This document shows positions 1 to 9,363 of a stretch of 64,000 bases of DNA, piece after piece. Within the stretch, counting starts at the first letter, position 1, and every line of letters starts with the position of its first letter. Source of the stretch: Roseovarius sp. S88 (lineage in GTDB: Bacteria; Pseudomonadota; Alphaproteobacteria; Rhodobacterales; Rhodobacteraceae); NCBI RefSeq assembly GCF_037023735.1, contig NZ_CP146069.1:1095501-1159500 (forward strand), given 5' to 3'. Made by a program: the position numbers and the translations under genes. The notes below the pieces were generated by a model. That model had not been told where the DNA came from. It worked only from the letters and a program-made list of their open reading frames with translations, and did not search any database.

Positions 1-379
1 GAACAGGCGCCTCAGTGACTTGTTCGTTTATCCGAATCGAAGGGTTAAACGTGGCGGCTGCACTTTGCGCAAGATAGGCCACGTTGATCCCGCGCGAAGG
101 GCGCAGTTCATCCGTGCTGAGCCCGGCGATATTCCGGCCCAAAAGCCGCGCTTCACCCGAAGCAAACGTCAGCCCAGGCTTGCAATAGCCCAGAGCGGAA
201 AGAGAAATCGTTGTCTTTCCCGACCCGCTTTCGCCGATCAGAGCAACAACTTCGCCTTTGTGCACATGAAAGCTGACATCCTTGACGATGGGAAGATCGG
301 TGCCATCCTCTCGCACGGCACTGATGCAGAGGTCTTCGGCTTCGAAAATCACTTCGGGTGTCTGGGTGTCTTTCGCCAT
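1..379 (-). CDS. Oligopeptide/dipeptide ABC transporter ATP-binding protein (partial)
   Basis: The N-terminal 126 residues of an ABC ATPase; the rest lies beyond the left edge. Reading from the ATG, the Walker A motif GESGSGKT is at residues 49-56 and is followed by a segment typical of DppD/OppD-type proteins. It would power import of a peptide or similar solute through the two permeases transcribed just upstream; the gap to the upstream permease is only 5 bp, so it is in the same operon. The Q-loop, signature and Walker B are not in the window, so it cannot be seen whether it is a single or a fused double ATPase. The substrate cannot be deduced. Confidence 0.9.
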   Translation of the reverse strand, partial: MAKDTQTPEVIFEAEDLCISAVREDGTDLPIVKDVSFHVHKGEVVALIGESGSGKTTISLSALGYCKPGLTFASGEARLLGRNIAGLSTDELRPSRGINVAYLAQSAAATFNPSIRINEQVTEAPV

Positions 380-384
380 GCCGG

Positions 385-1308
385 TTACATCCTCTTCGAC
401 AGCTTGCCACCGCCATGGGCAGAGATGTCGTCGACGATCAGGTTGATCGACACGGTTAATGTGGCAATGGCCAAAGCCGGCGCGATGACCGAAAGTTGAG
501 ATGTGCCGTATTGCAGCGCCCCAAGGTTTTCGCGCACCATGCTGCCCCAGTCTGATTGCGGCGGTTGGATCCCCAGGCCCAGGAAGCTGAGGGATGAGAT
601 GAAGAGGATCACGTAGATCAATCGCAGGCCAAAATCAGTGATCAGCGGCATCCGCGCATTGGGCCAGATTTCGCGGGTGATGATCCACCAGCGTCCCTCA
701 CCGCGTACCCGAGCCGCCTCGACATAGTCCATGACCATGATCTCCATACCAATGGCGCGGGCCAACCGGTAGACCACGGAGGCATAGATAAATCCTGCCG
801 TGAGGATGAGCACAGTAATCGATGACCCAACAGCGGCCACTACGACAAGGCCCAACATGATTGTGGGTAGACTGAGAAAGGCATCGTTTATACGACTGAG
901 TACCATATCGACCCTTGGCCCGGACACCGCCGCCCCAATGCCAAGAACAACGCCAATGAAATAGGCAAGGCAAGTTGCCGCCACGGCAATGCCAATTGTG
1001 CGTCCCGCTCCATACATCACGCGCGATGCAACATCCCGATCTTCTACATCGGTGCCTAGAACGGCGCCCTCTTTGGGTTCTTGGAATTCGCTATAATCAT
1101 CCGGGAAGGGCAGGTCGTTTTCGCCATAAGGGGCGAGCCATGGACCGAAGAGCGCAATGAAGAGCCAGAATGAAGTTATCACAATGCCGATCCAGCCGGT
1201 TATGGACGGCCAATAAGCCTGGCTAGGTGGGGCATCGGGCAGTTCATCGAAGCTGATATCGGCGTCAAAGGGCGCGACGTAATGCGTATGATGGTCAGGG
1301 ATGCTCAT
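385..1308 (-). CDS. ABC transporter permease, DppC/OppC family
   Basis: Inner-membrane subunit of the peptide-type importer, 307 aa, as usual for DppC. An N-terminal membrane segment (about 37-60) is followed by the OppC-type motif GTDVEDRDVASRVMYGAGR (about 85-103), which corresponds to the family's GTDxxGRD signature. A cytoplasmic EAA-like loop (about 196-216, VEAARVRGEGRWWIITREIW) is where the ATPase would dock. The start overlaps the stop of the DppB-type gene by 4 bp (ATGA), showing translational coupling. Substrate unknown. Confidence 0.92.
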   Translation of the reverse strand: MSIPDHHTHYVAPFDADISFDELPDAPPSQAYWPSITGWIGIVITSFWLFIALFGPWLAPYGENDLPFPDDYSEFQEPKEGAVLGTDVEDRDVASRVMYGAGRTIGIAVAATCLAYFIGVVLGIGAAVSGPRVDMVLSRINDAFLSLPTIMLGLVVVAAVGSSITVLILTAGFIYASVVYRLARAIGMEIMVMDYVEAARVRGEGRWWIITREIWPNARMPLITDFGLRLIYVILFISSLSFLGLGIQPPQSDWGSMVRENLGALQYGTSQLSVIAPALAIATLTVSINLIVDDISAHGGGKLSKRM

Positions 1309-2255
1309 TTCGGGTGCCTCAATCTGGGATTGGATGTGATGGCTGCGATATCGGCGATGAGCATCAGCAGCACGTACGTCATACAGAAGATCATGCCGAG
1401 GCCCTGTATCAAGACAAAGTCACGGGTTTGCACCGCTTGCACGATCAGCGTGGCAAGTCCCGGGTAGCCAAAATAGACCTCAACGACTACGACGCCGGTG
1501 ACAAGGTAGGCCAAGTTCAATGCCACGACGTTCACGATCGGACCAATCGCATTAAGCAGAGCATGGCGTAGGATGATGCGACGGCGTGGCACGCCCTTTA
1601 GGATCGCCATCTCGATATAGGGTGAACTCATCACGTTCAGCACGGCGGCGCGGCTCATACGGATGAGCTGTGATGCAATAACGAAACTGAGGGTGATGAT
1701 TGGCAAAGCAAAATGGGCGATCAACTGGAATACGTTTTTGCCATCTGCCGAGCCGACGACCACCGCATTGCCGATGCCCAACACAAAGACCATGAGCAGA
1801 ACCAGCAATGTAGCGGTGAAAAACTCGGGCGCGGCGACCAGAGACACCGAGACAAATGTGAGGATTCGGTCGTAAAGCGTGCCGGGAAACATCGCAGCCA
1901 AGATGCCCAATGTGAGCGAGATCGGCACACCAATCACGGCCGTCAACACGGCGACATAAAGTGTGTTTTGATAGCGGTCCGAAATCAGGTTCATGATCGG
2001 CGTATCACTGGCCAGCGATACCCCTAAATCGCCACGTACAAAATTCCCAAGCCAGCTCAGGTATTGCTGCACATAGGACTTATCGAGCCCGAGGCGTTCG
2101 CGCATCGCGGCCACATTCGCCTCGGTGGCTTCTTGCCCAAGGCGGATCTGCGCCGCATCACCCGGTAGGATTTTCGTTCCGAAGAAAATGATCACGGATA
2201 CGGCGAGCACGGTGATCACACCAATACCAAGCCGCTTCAGGATCAAAGACAGCAT
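1305..2255 (-). CDS. ABC transporter permease, DppB/OppB family
   Basis: The second permease of the importer, 316 aa. It starts with a membrane helix (about 7-27) and a periplasmic segment with the PGDAAQIRLG pattern typical of DppB/OppB N-termini. It then has several further helices and an EAA loop (YIEMAILKGVPRRRIILRHA, around 212-231). It pairs with the DppC-type protein to form the channel. It follows the binding-protein gene after about 75 bp that hold a perfect hairpin, so its level may be set below that of the binding protein. Confidence 0.92.
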   Translation of the reverse strand: MLSLILKRLGIGVITVLAVSVIIFFGTKILPGDAAQIRLGQEATEANVAAMRERLGLDKSYVQQYLSWLGNFVRGDLGVSLASDTPIMNLISDRYQNTLYVAVLTAVIGVPISLTLGILAAMFPGTLYDRILTFVSVSLVAAPEFFTATLLVLLMVFVLGIGNAVVVGSADGKNVFQLIAHFALPIITLSFVIASQLIRMSRAAVLNVMSSPYIEMAILKGVPRRRIILRHALLNAIGPIVNVVALNLAYLVTGVVVVEVYFGYPGLATLIVQAVQTRDFVLIQGLGMIFCMTYVLLMLIADIAAITSNPRLRHPK

Positions 2256-2284
2256 TGCATGCCCTTTGTTTTATGAGGGAAAGA

Positions 2285-2314
2285 TGTGACCCTGCCATCA
2301 AAAGCAGGGTCACA
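2285..2314 (-). terminator. Intra-operon hairpin between binding protein and permease genes
   Basis: A perfect 11-bp inverted repeat (TGTGACCCTGC / GCAGGGTCACA) with an 8-nt loop. There is no long T-run after it on the minus strand, so it is more likely an mRNA-stabilising or partially terminating hairpin than a full terminator. Such hairpins commonly keep the binding-protein transcript more abundant than that of the permeases. Confidence 0.6.
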
Positions 2315-2329
2315 AACCAACGGGCGTGC

Positions 2330-3958
2330 TTAGGCGTCGCGCCACAAAGTGACAGGCGATTCCGCGCCGCCAAAGTTGTTGAGAGGCACGTTTGAGCGGC
2401 CTTTCACATAGCTGGCGGCCGCATCCACATAGTTTCGGTGCACTGGCAGCGACATGCCATTCTCTTCATGGATCATGGTCTGCAAGTCGCAGTATTTCTG
2501 ACGACGCGCATCCGGATCGGTTTCGCCGCGTACATCCACCAGGAGTTGGTTGAAATTGTCGTTGTTCCAACGAGTTTCGTTCCAGGCTGCCGAGCCTTCA
2601 AAGGCCAGCGTCATCATGATGTTGGCGGTTGGACGCATGTTCCAGGAGGCCACGCAGATCGGCTCCTTGAGCCACACAGCGCCCCAGTATCCGTCGGTTG
2701 TTACCTTCTTGACGTCGAAGTTTGCGCCGATTTTCTGACCTTCGCGCTGCATGAAGAGACATTGTTCGACCGCACCCGGTGCCACTTCGGCGGCCACGAC
2801 CGGAACTGGCGTTGAACCGATACCCGACTGCTCCCAGTGCCACTTGGCTTTCTCTGGGTCGAGTTCCCGTTGCGGGATGTCGGGGCAGTGGTCGAAATAG
2901 GCTGCGTTGATCGGTTGGTCGTTGCCGAGAGATCCCTGACCTTTGAGGACACCTTTCAGCAGGCGCTGACGGTCCTGCAGAAGCTGCATCGCTTGCCACA
3001 TGTGTTGGTTGGACGATTGTTCCATGTCCAGACGCGGCGTGATGTTGACATAGGCACCCGCCTGCAACGACCAGATGTCCTTGCCGTCAGTGCCTTCGAC
3101 CTGGTCAATCGCTTTAGGCGGCAGGTTGACCATTGCGTCGACGTCGCCCGCTAGGAACGCGTTGAGCCGGGACGTAGAGTCGCCGATGCCGTAATGCTCC
3201 AGCTCATCCAGATAGCCGCCTTCGCCCCAGAAGTTTTCAAACCGGGTGCCGATGGTGCGGACGCCGGGCGCGAATTCCTTGACCTTGTAGGGGCCAGTGC
3301 CCACAGCGGTTGAGAAGTCAGTTGTGCCCTCTTGCAGTATTTTGAAATGGAACGTGCCAAGCGCAATGGGCAGGTCCGCATTGGGTGAGTTGAGAACGGC
3401 TTTCACCTCGTGGTCGTTCACTTTTTCCCAACGGTCGACCATCGTCACAAGCGACGCGGCCTTAGAGACTGACTCTTCGCCAAGATGACGGTTCATCGTG
3501 TAAATCACGTCATCCGCAGTGAGCGATTTGCCATCGTGGAATTCGACGCCTTTGCGAAGCTTGAACGTCCACTCAGTGGCATCGTCGTTGGACAAAACTT
3601 CCTCTGCCAATTCAGGCTCATAACCAAGCTCGTCCGTCAAACGCGTGAGCGAGCCGTAATACATCCGACCCCGGAAGTAATCGACGGCGGAGGTGAAAAG
3701 CGCCGGATCAAGTGTATCATTGGGGCCATGCTGGTCCCCGGCCATGATCAGACGTCCGCCCATTTTCGGTGTTTCGGCAAAGGCCTTGGTTGCGCTGCCG
3801 AAGAGTACACCCGAGGCAGCAAGCGTTGCTCCGGACGCCATGAAGTATTTCAGGACATCGCGCCGGCTTGCGCCACGTTTGATCATTTCAAAAAGCTGTT
3901 GCTCGTCCCCATGAGACAAAGACCCATAACGCGGATCATTTTTCTTCATATCAGACAT
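2330..3958 (-). CDS. ABC transporter substrate-binding protein, family 5 (peptide/nickel/opine type), Tat-exported
   Basis: 542 aa. A short cytoplasmic lead is followed by a twin-arginine signal (ASRRDVLKYFMASGATLAAS, about 30-49) ending in ATKAFA, so export of the folded protein by Tat is predicted. The mature part shows family 5 features: a GGRL-type opening, the TLDPALF segment, and WTFKLRKGVEFHDGKSLTADDV, the hallmark SBP_bac_5 block. It is the first gene of the importer operon and captures the ligand in the periplasm. The start is supported by GGGAGA about 8 bp upstream. The ligand is unknown; family 5 also includes binders of opines, nickel and glutathione. Confidence 0.93.
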   Translation of the reverse strand: MSDMKKNDPRYGSLSHGDEQQLFEMIKRGASRRDVLKYFMASGATLAASGVLFGSATKAFAETPKMGGRLIMAGDQHGPNDTLDPALFTSAVDYFRGRMYYGSLTRLTDELGYEPELAEEVLSNDDATEWTFKLRKGVEFHDGKSLTADDVIYTMNRHLGEESVSKAASLVTMVDRWEKVNDHEVKAVLNSPNADLPIALGTFHFKILQEGTTDFSTAVGTGPYKVKEFAPGVRTIGTRFENFWGEGGYLDELEHYGIGDSTSRLNAFLAGDVDAMVNLPPKAIDQVEGTDGKDIWSLQAGAYVNITPRLDMEQSSNQHMWQAMQLLQDRQRLLKGVLKGQGSLGNDQPINAAYFDHCPDIPQRELDPEKAKWHWEQSGIGSTPVPVVAAEVAPGAVEQCLFMQREGQKIGANFDVKKVTTDGYWGAVWLKEPICVASWNMRPTANIMMTLAFEGSAAWNETRWNNDNFNQLLVDVRGETDPDARRQKYCDLQTMIHEENGMSLPVHRNYVDAAASYVKGRSNVPLNNFGGAESPVTLWRDA

Positions 3959-4258
3959 GTTCTATTCTCCCTAGTGTTGGATTTTTTTCTGCCTTTGGTG
4001 GCAGTTTCTGGATCGCAAGGTTTATCCGTTGCGTTTCGGTTTCATGCTGGCTTTGCGCCCACTTTACATATTTTCCCGATAAGACGTGTTTGTCTTGGGT
4101 AGAGCTTAACAGACGAAAACTGCGCCAGGCTACCCTTTAGCATCGTTATTAAAGAAAAATGCCGTGTACTTTCGGATTTTCTGAAGGACAACCTCAGCAA
4201 ATCGGAATTCCCCTGGGGTGCACCAAGGCGCGCTCAACGACCTGTGCAATCTTGTCCT
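3959..4258. other. Intergenic, promoter region of the peptide-type importer
   Basis: 300 bp between the binding-protein start and the end of the universal stress protein gene. It is AT-richer close to the binding-protein start and presumably holds its minus-strand promoter. I see no convincing RNA gene, clear terminator or small protein here. Confidence 0.4.
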
Positions 4259-4681
4259 CTAGTCACCGCGAACCACCAAAACGGATTGTTTGGAATGCCG
4301 CACCACGCGTGCTGCGTTGGACCCCAGGAGGTATTCGCGCAGCTCGGGTTGATGGGCACCGATGATAATCAAATCGGCATCAATCGCATTTGCTTTAGCA
4401 ATAACGCAGTCATAGATTTTACCAGTGAGCACATCTTGCTGCGCTTCGAATCCAGCGGCTGTAACTTCTGCGGCCAATTGCCTGGCCGCTTCCTTTCGGC
4501 TTTCGGACTCGAAGTTTTCGTCGAAATAAGAGCCGACGATGGCCATCCCCACATGTGGGATCACAGTTACCACGTGAAGTTCGCTGCCCCAAGGCTCCAC
4601 CAGGGGTTTGGCCCGCGACAACAGTCTTTGCGCGTCTCCGGCCACGTTGAGGTCAACCGGAATAAGAACCTTCTTGAACAT
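4259..4681 (-). CDS. Universal stress protein (UspA family) linked to TRAP transporter
   Basis: 140 aa, single Usp domain. It begins KKVLIPVDLN, the first strand of the Usp fold, and ends with GSNAARVVRHSKQSVLVVRG, the family's nucleotide-binding G-x9-G-(S/T)-like end (here GSNAARVVRHSKQSVLVV). It follows the fused TRAP permease gene by 12 bp with a strong GAGGAGG ribosome site. In the ectoine TRAP system TeaABC of Halomonas the linked Usp protein TeaD binds ATP and tunes uptake; a similar role here is inference from position. Confidence 0.9.
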   Translation of the reverse strand: MFKKVLIPVDLNVAGDAQRLLSRAKPLVEPWGSELHVVTVIPHVGMAIVGSYFDENFESESRKEAARQLAAEVTAAGFEAQQDVLTGKIYDCVIAKANAIDADLIIIGAHQPELREYLLGSNAARVVRHSKQSVLVVRGD

Positions 4682-4693
4682 GTCTTTTCCTCC

Positions 4694-7321
4694 TCAGAAA
4701 GCGGGTTGCGTGGCGCGGGGGCGCTGAATGGCGACGATGATCAGCAAGAGCAGCAGGGCGGGAATGAAGAAGATTTCCTTCGGCATGCGCTCGTTTTCGA
4801 CTGCGACGGCCTCGATCTGGGCAGGCGCATCACCGTAGAAATCATAGTCATTGCCCAACTGATCGAAATACTTCGTGCCGGGGAAGGGTTCTTCTAGCGT
4901 CAGGATGTCACCGTCTTCGATCACCGTCAGGCCTACGGCATCGAGCCGTTCAAGCGCAGTGCCTTCCGCTTCGGCGGTGTAGGCCAGTGTTATGGTGCCG
5001 ACCACGCCTGTGTCGAAATCAGGGGCGGACACGCGCAAGCGTGCCGAGCCACCCACTGGGAGGTCTTCCAGCGCAGCAAGAGCGGCGGGTCCGGTGGTTT
5101 CACGATATTTCTCCTGCCATTGGTCCAAGAAGAAGTCTGGCCGGAAGAGCATGAAGACAACGAGCATCATGACCACGGATTCCCATTTGCGCGACTTTGC
5201 AATGAAGTAGCCCTGGGTCACTGCGGCAAAGACAAGCATGGCGATGAGCGAGACAAAGAACACCAGCACCGCCTTGGCCGGGCCCACGTCTATGAGAAGG
5301 AGGTCTGTGTTGAAGATGAACATGAAAGGCAAGAGCGCCGTTCGGATGTCATAGCTGAATCCGACGATGCCAGTCTTGATCGGGTCGCCGCGTGAAATGG
5401 CGGCCGCCGCGTAGGCCGCGAGCCCCACAGGCGGCGTATCATCCGCCAGTATCCCGAAGTAGAACACAAAGAGGTGCACGGCGATCAGCGGCACAATGAG
5501 GCCCGATTGTGCGCCGACCGATACGATCACCGGAGCCATCAAGGAGGAAACAACGATATAGTTGGCAGTCGTGGGCAGGCCCATCCCGAGGATCAGCGAC
5601 AGGATTGCCACCAGAACCAGCAGGATCATCAGGTTGCCACCCGCGATGGTCTCAATAACCTGGCCAATAATCTGGTGTGCGCCGGTCAAAGAGATCGTCC
5701 CGACAATGATACCTGCGGCGCCAGTGGCAACGCCAATCCCGATCATGTTGCGTGCGCCACTTTCGAGGCCGGCAACAAAATCCCGCCAGCTGGTCAGTGT
5801 TTGAGTAGAGAAGTTGTCTGCACCACCGCGGAACATTGCTTTCAAGGGGCGGTGGGTTAAAGCCACGATGATCATGACAATCGTCGCCCAAAACGCCGAA
5901 AGGGCAGGAGACAAACGATCCAGATCTTCGGTTCGCACCATCAGGTTCCAGACCAGCACGAAGATCGGTAACGCGTAGTAGGCACCACCTAGAAATGTTG
6001 GCGTCAGGCGAGGGGCCTCGACAACTTGGCTGTTGGGGTCATCCACGACCACGTCTGGGAATTTCGATGCCACGTAAACCAGCGCCAGATAGGCCACCAA
6101 GAGAAGTACAAGAGCCGGATAAACCGTCGCGCCTGGCATCATCGGTTCCAGCATTGCGCGAAAACCGACAACAAGGAATGTGATCGCCGCCATAGCCAGA
6201 AAGCCGGTGAGGAAGAGAACGAGGATCAGGATCACGCCAATATGACGTCCGGGCTTTTTCAGGCCCTGAAGGTTCATCTTGAGGCTTTCCAGGTGCACAA
6301 TGTAAAGCAGCGCGATGTAGGAGATCACCGCCGGCAGGAAAGCGTGCTTGATGACTTCGATGTAGGGAATGTTCACATACTCAACCATCAGGAAGGCAGC
6401 AGCCCCCATCACTGGCGGCGTAAGCTGACCATTCGTCGAAGAAGCCACTTCGACCGCGCCCGCCTTTTCCGGGGCAAAGCCAATACGTTTCATCAAAGGG
6501 ATGGTGAACGTACCCGTCGTAACTGTGTTGGCGATAGAGGAGCCAGAGATCATGCCGGTCATCATGGAAGACAAAACCGCAGCTTTGGCCGGGCCGCCGC
6601 GAAGTGCGCCAAGTAGGGCAATGGCCACCTTGATGAACCAGTTGCCGCCCCCTGCCTTTTCAAGCAGGGCGCCGAAAAGCACGAAGAGGAAGATCATTGT
6701 CGTGGAGACACCCAAAGCCACGCCAAAGACGCCCTCGGTTTGCATCCAGTAATGGCCCATTGCCTTGGCAAAAGACGCGCCGCCGTAGTTGGTCACGCTG
6801 CCAACCCATTCCGAATAGCCGCCAAAGAAAGCCAAGGCGAGAAAAGCGGATGCAATGATGACAAGAGGCAGGCCAAGAGATCGGAACACCGCAACCATCA
6901 GCACGCACATGCCAATGCCGGACATCACGATGTCGGTCGTGGTCCAGAGCCCGGGCCGGTCAGCAATCTCGAAGCGGAAAACAACCAGATAGAGACAGGA
7001 GGCAATGCCGAGAACCATCAGAACCCAGTCATAGATCGGGATCCGGTCGCGATGACCAAAAACCGGAAAGGCCAGTGTCGCAAGGCTAATGGCAAAGGCC
7101 AGGTGAATGTAGCGCGCTTGAGCGACGATATTGGCAAACTCGCTGACCCCAGTGACCTGCGCCAGTACCCCAGGCACTTTGGAAGCAATATAGAGGTGAA
7201 ACAGGGACCATGTGATACAGAGCGCAAAGATAAGCTTTTTGGCAAATGGTCCGGCATTGCGTGCGCCGGTATCGGCCTCTGCGACCATATCTTCGGCAGA
7301 TTTATTCGCTGCGTCTGTCAT
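4694..7321 (-). CDS. TRAP transporter permease, fused DctQ-DctM type, with DUF3394 C-terminal part
   Basis: 875 aa, close to the usual size of fused 4TM/12TM TRAP permeases of the TAXI class. The N-terminal four helices (DctQ-like, up to about residue 180) are followed by the large DctM-like region with conserved stretches such as GMISGSSIANTVTTGTFTIP and GMGLPTTANYIVV. After about residue 690 comes a DUF3394-type tail with a soluble domain and a last helix near the C-terminus. It imports an organic acid or related solute using a sodium or proton gradient, fed by the TAXI binding protein encoded upstream. A terminator-like hairpin sits between the two genes. Confidence 0.93.
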   Translation of the reverse strand: MTDAANKSAEDMVAEADTGARNAGPFAKKLIFALCITWSLFHLYIASKVPGVLAQVTGVSEFANIVAQARYIHLAFAISLATLAFPVFGHRDRIPIYDWVLMVLGIASCLYLVVFRFEIADRPGLWTTTDIVMSGIGMCVLMVAVFRSLGLPLVIIASAFLALAFFGGYSEWVGSVTNYGGASFAKAMGHYWMQTEGVFGVALGVSTTMIFLFVLFGALLEKAGGGNWFIKVAIALLGALRGGPAKAAVLSSMMTGMISGSSIANTVTTGTFTIPLMKRIGFAPEKAGAVEVASSTNGQLTPPVMGAAAFLMVEYVNIPYIEVIKHAFLPAVISYIALLYIVHLESLKMNLQGLKKPGRHIGVILILVLFLTGFLAMAAITFLVVGFRAMLEPMMPGATVYPALVLLLVAYLALVYVASKFPDVVVDDPNSQVVEAPRLTPTFLGGAYYALPIFVLVWNLMVRTEDLDRLSPALSAFWATIVMIIVALTHRPLKAMFRGGADNFSTQTLTSWRDFVAGLESGARNMIGIGVATGAAGIIVGTISLTGAHQIIGQVIETIAGGNLMILLVLVAILSLILGMGLPTTANYIVVSSLMAPVIVSVGAQSGLIVPLIAVHLFVFYFGILADDTPPVGLAAYAAAAISRGDPIKTGIVGFSYDIRTALLPFMFIFNTDLLLIDVGPAKAVLVFFVSLIAMLVFAAVTQGYFIAKSRKWESVVMMLVVFMLFRPDFFLDQWQEKYRETTGPAALAALEDLPVGGSARLRVSAPDFDTGVVGTITLAYTAEAEGTALERLDAVGLTVIEDGDILTLEEPFPGTKYFDQLGNDYDFYGDAPAQIEAVAVENERMPKEIFFIPALLLLLIIVAIQRPRATQPAF

Positions 7322-7352
7322 CCCTCTGGTCCCTCTTGGTCTTCTTTTTTAG

Positions 7353-7386
7353 CAAAAACGCCAGCGCATCGGAGGATACGCTGGCG
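7353..7386 (-). terminator. Terminator-like hairpin between TAXI binding protein and TRAP permease
   Basis: An 8-bp stem (CGCCAGCG / CGCTGGCG) with a 12-nt loop, extended by T5 on the minus strand. It has the shape of a Rho-independent terminator. Because the permease gene follows directly, partial termination that favours the binding protein is the likeliest role. Confidence 0.7.
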
Positions 7387-7415
7387 CTGATTTTAGGACA
7401 TCTTTGCGATGTCTC

Positions 7416-8384
7416 TTATTCCATCAAGCCCAGCTCTTTGTAGGCTTTCTCGGCACCTGGATGCAGCGGAGCTGACAGGCCGTCGCTGATCATCTGCTTG
7501 GCGTCAAGATTGGCAAATGCAGGATGCAGACCACGGAAATCTTCGAGGTTGGCCATCACGGCCTTGGCGACCACATAGGCCACGTCTTCTGGTACATCAG
7601 CCGAGGTCACAAAGGTTGCGCCCACACCGAACGTGGTGGTGTCCGTATCCGTACCGGCATACATGCCCGCCGGAATTGTTGCGACACGATAGTATGGGTT
7701 ATCTGCAACCAACGCGTCAATAGCATCACCAGTGACTGAGACGAGTTTCACATCGCAGGTGGTCGTGGCTTCCTTAATCGCAGCAGCCGGGTGACCAATG
7801 GTATAGATCATTGCGTCGATGTTGTTGTCGCAGATCTGCTTGGCCATTTCAGAGCCCTTGTATTCGGTTGCGAGGGCAAAGTCGTCCATGCCCATGCCAA
7901 AAGCTTCCATCACCACTTCCATCGTGGCGCGTTGACCAGAACCGGGGTTGCCGACATTGACACGCTTGCCTTTCAAGCCTTCAAAAGACTCGATGCCACT
8001 GTCGCCACGCACCAAAAGCGTAAAGGGTTCTGGGTGGACCGAGAACATCGCCCGGACGTCCGGGAACGGGTTGTCCTCGAACTTCGACGTGCCGTTGAAC
8101 GCGTGATACTGCCAATCCGACTGGGCCACGCCGAATTCCAGCTCACCGGCCTTGATCGTGTTGATGTTGTAGACAGAGCCGCCAGTGGATTCCACCGCAC
8201 AACGAATGCCGTGGTCTTTGCGGTCGCGGTTCACCAGACGGCAAATCGCACCACCGGTCGGGTAGTAAACGCCTGTGACACCACCGGTGCCGATGGAAAT
8301 GAATTTGTCTTGCGCGATGGCAGCGCCACCAAAGGCAATCGTTGCGGCAGCGACCATGCTACCGATAAATTTCATGTGCATCAT
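7416..8384 (-). CDS. TAXI family TRAP transporter solute-binding protein
   Basis: 322 aa with a Sec signal peptide (IGSMVAAATIAFGGAAIA, cleavage after about residue 24). The mature protein opens FISIGTGGVTGVYYPTGGAI, the strongly conserved TAXI motif, followed by an ESTGGSVYN segment and a later GNPGSGQRATMEVV segment, all typical of the family. It delivers the solute to the fused permease encoded downstream. Three nearby ATG codons compete as start; the first is kept because GGGAGA lies 4-9 bp upstream of it and the second ATG. The solute is unknown; glutamate and other carboxylates are seen for relatives. Confidence 0.92.
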   Translation of the reverse strand: MMHMKFIGSMVAAATIAFGGAAIAQDKFISIGTGGVTGVYYPTGGAICRLVNRDRKDHGIRCAVESTGGSVYNINTIKAGELEFGVAQSDWQYHAFNGTSKFEDNPFPDVRAMFSVHPEPFTLLVRGDSGIESFEGLKGKRVNVGNPGSGQRATMEVVMEAFGMGMDDFALATEYKGSEMAKQICDNNIDAMIYTIGHPAAAIKEATTTCDVKLVSVTGDAIDALVADNPYYRVATIPAGMYAGTDTDTTTFGVGATFVTSADVPEDVAYVVAKAVMANLEDFRGLHPAFANLDAKQMISDGLSAPLHPGAEKAYKELGLME

Positions 8385-8649
8385 GAGGTCTCCCTAATCA
8401 ATCGCGCGCCTCTGCGCGTCGTTTGTTCTGAAAGCGTCGCTAATGTTGGCCGGGATGTCACGTAAAAACTAAACAAATTAGTCTAACCTCATATTTTTAA
8501 GGGCATTTCCGCGAAACAAGTCTTTCGAAGGCTAGGTGCATCCAACGTATCGCACTGAATGCAGTGTCATTTCTGATTCGTCTTTGGCGTTGTAGACCCC
8601 CAGGAGGTGATGCAACGCGCAGGCTTTGGGTGTTTTGATCTTTAAACAC

Positions 8650-9363
8650 CTAAGCGTGTGTCAGAAAATCATCGATCAACTGATTGAAAAGCTTTGGTCG
8701 TTCGAGATGAACCGCATGAGCTGCATCTGGAACAACAGCAAGGTTGCAGTGTGGAATGCTCTGCCACAATCGTTCGATCTGCGGCCAGGCATAAGTGCGA
8801 TCTTTGTCCCCCCAAAGAACCAGCGTTGGGCATTGGATGAGGGGCAGATGATCTTCTCCGGACCAGCCGCGCATGGCCTCAAGCCCCGCCAGAATCGCAG
8901 GCAGCCTGCTGGCCTGGGCGATCTTGGCACAAGCGGGGTAAGCCTCCGCCGCATCGCGTTTCTTGAACCATGTTGCCGAAATCCGCCGTGCCGTTGCCTG
9001 CGCCCCATCCGCTTGAGCGCGCTGCATTGAGGTTTCAATGGGTTCAAATCGCCCCGGGAGTTCTCCAATGGCACCGGTGCCGTAGAGGATAAGGCGATCG
9101 ATGCGGGCGGGCGCCAGTCGGACCATCTCTTGCACGATCATGCCACCCATCGAGTGGCCCAGCAGATCAAACCGATTGGCTTTGACTTCGTGAAGAACCC
9201 ATTCCGCAAATCCAGTGATCGAATGGATCGGCGGCAAATGCGCATGCCTGCCAAAGCCAGGAAGGTCAACGCAGACAAGCTGGCGCTCTGCACCAAGCGG
9301 CATTTGGCCTTCCCACTGATCGCTGCCGCCCATGAAGCCATGGACGAGAACGAGGGGTGTCAC
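8650..9363 (-). CDS. Alpha/beta hydrolase
   Basis: 237 aa from a GTG start that overlaps the stop of the ProW-type gene (GTGA). It opens with VTPLVLVHGFMGGSDQW, which contains the HGFMGG oxyanion-hole motif. The nucleophile elbow GHSMGG follows at about residues 80-85 and the late DAAHAVHLERP supplies the catalytic His. The acid is probably in the VLWGDKDRTY segment. It is the last gene of the sulfo-lyase/ProXVW operon, so it may act on the imported compound or a product, but the reaction is not known. The reading frame extends further upstream, but that part lies inside proW and lacks the fold, so the GTG is preferred. Confidence 0.85.
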   Translation of the reverse strand: MTPLVLVHGFMGGSDQWEGQMPLGAERQLVCVDLPGFGRHAHLPPIHSITGFAEWVLHEVKANRFDLLGHSMGGMIVQEMVRLAPARIDRLILYGTGAIGELPGRFEPIETSMQRAQADGAQATARRISATWFKKRDAAEAYPACAKIAQASRLPAILAGLEAMRGWSGEDHLPLIQCPTLVLWGDKDRTYAWPQIERLWQSIPHCNLAVVPDAAHAVHLERPKLFNQLIDDFLTHA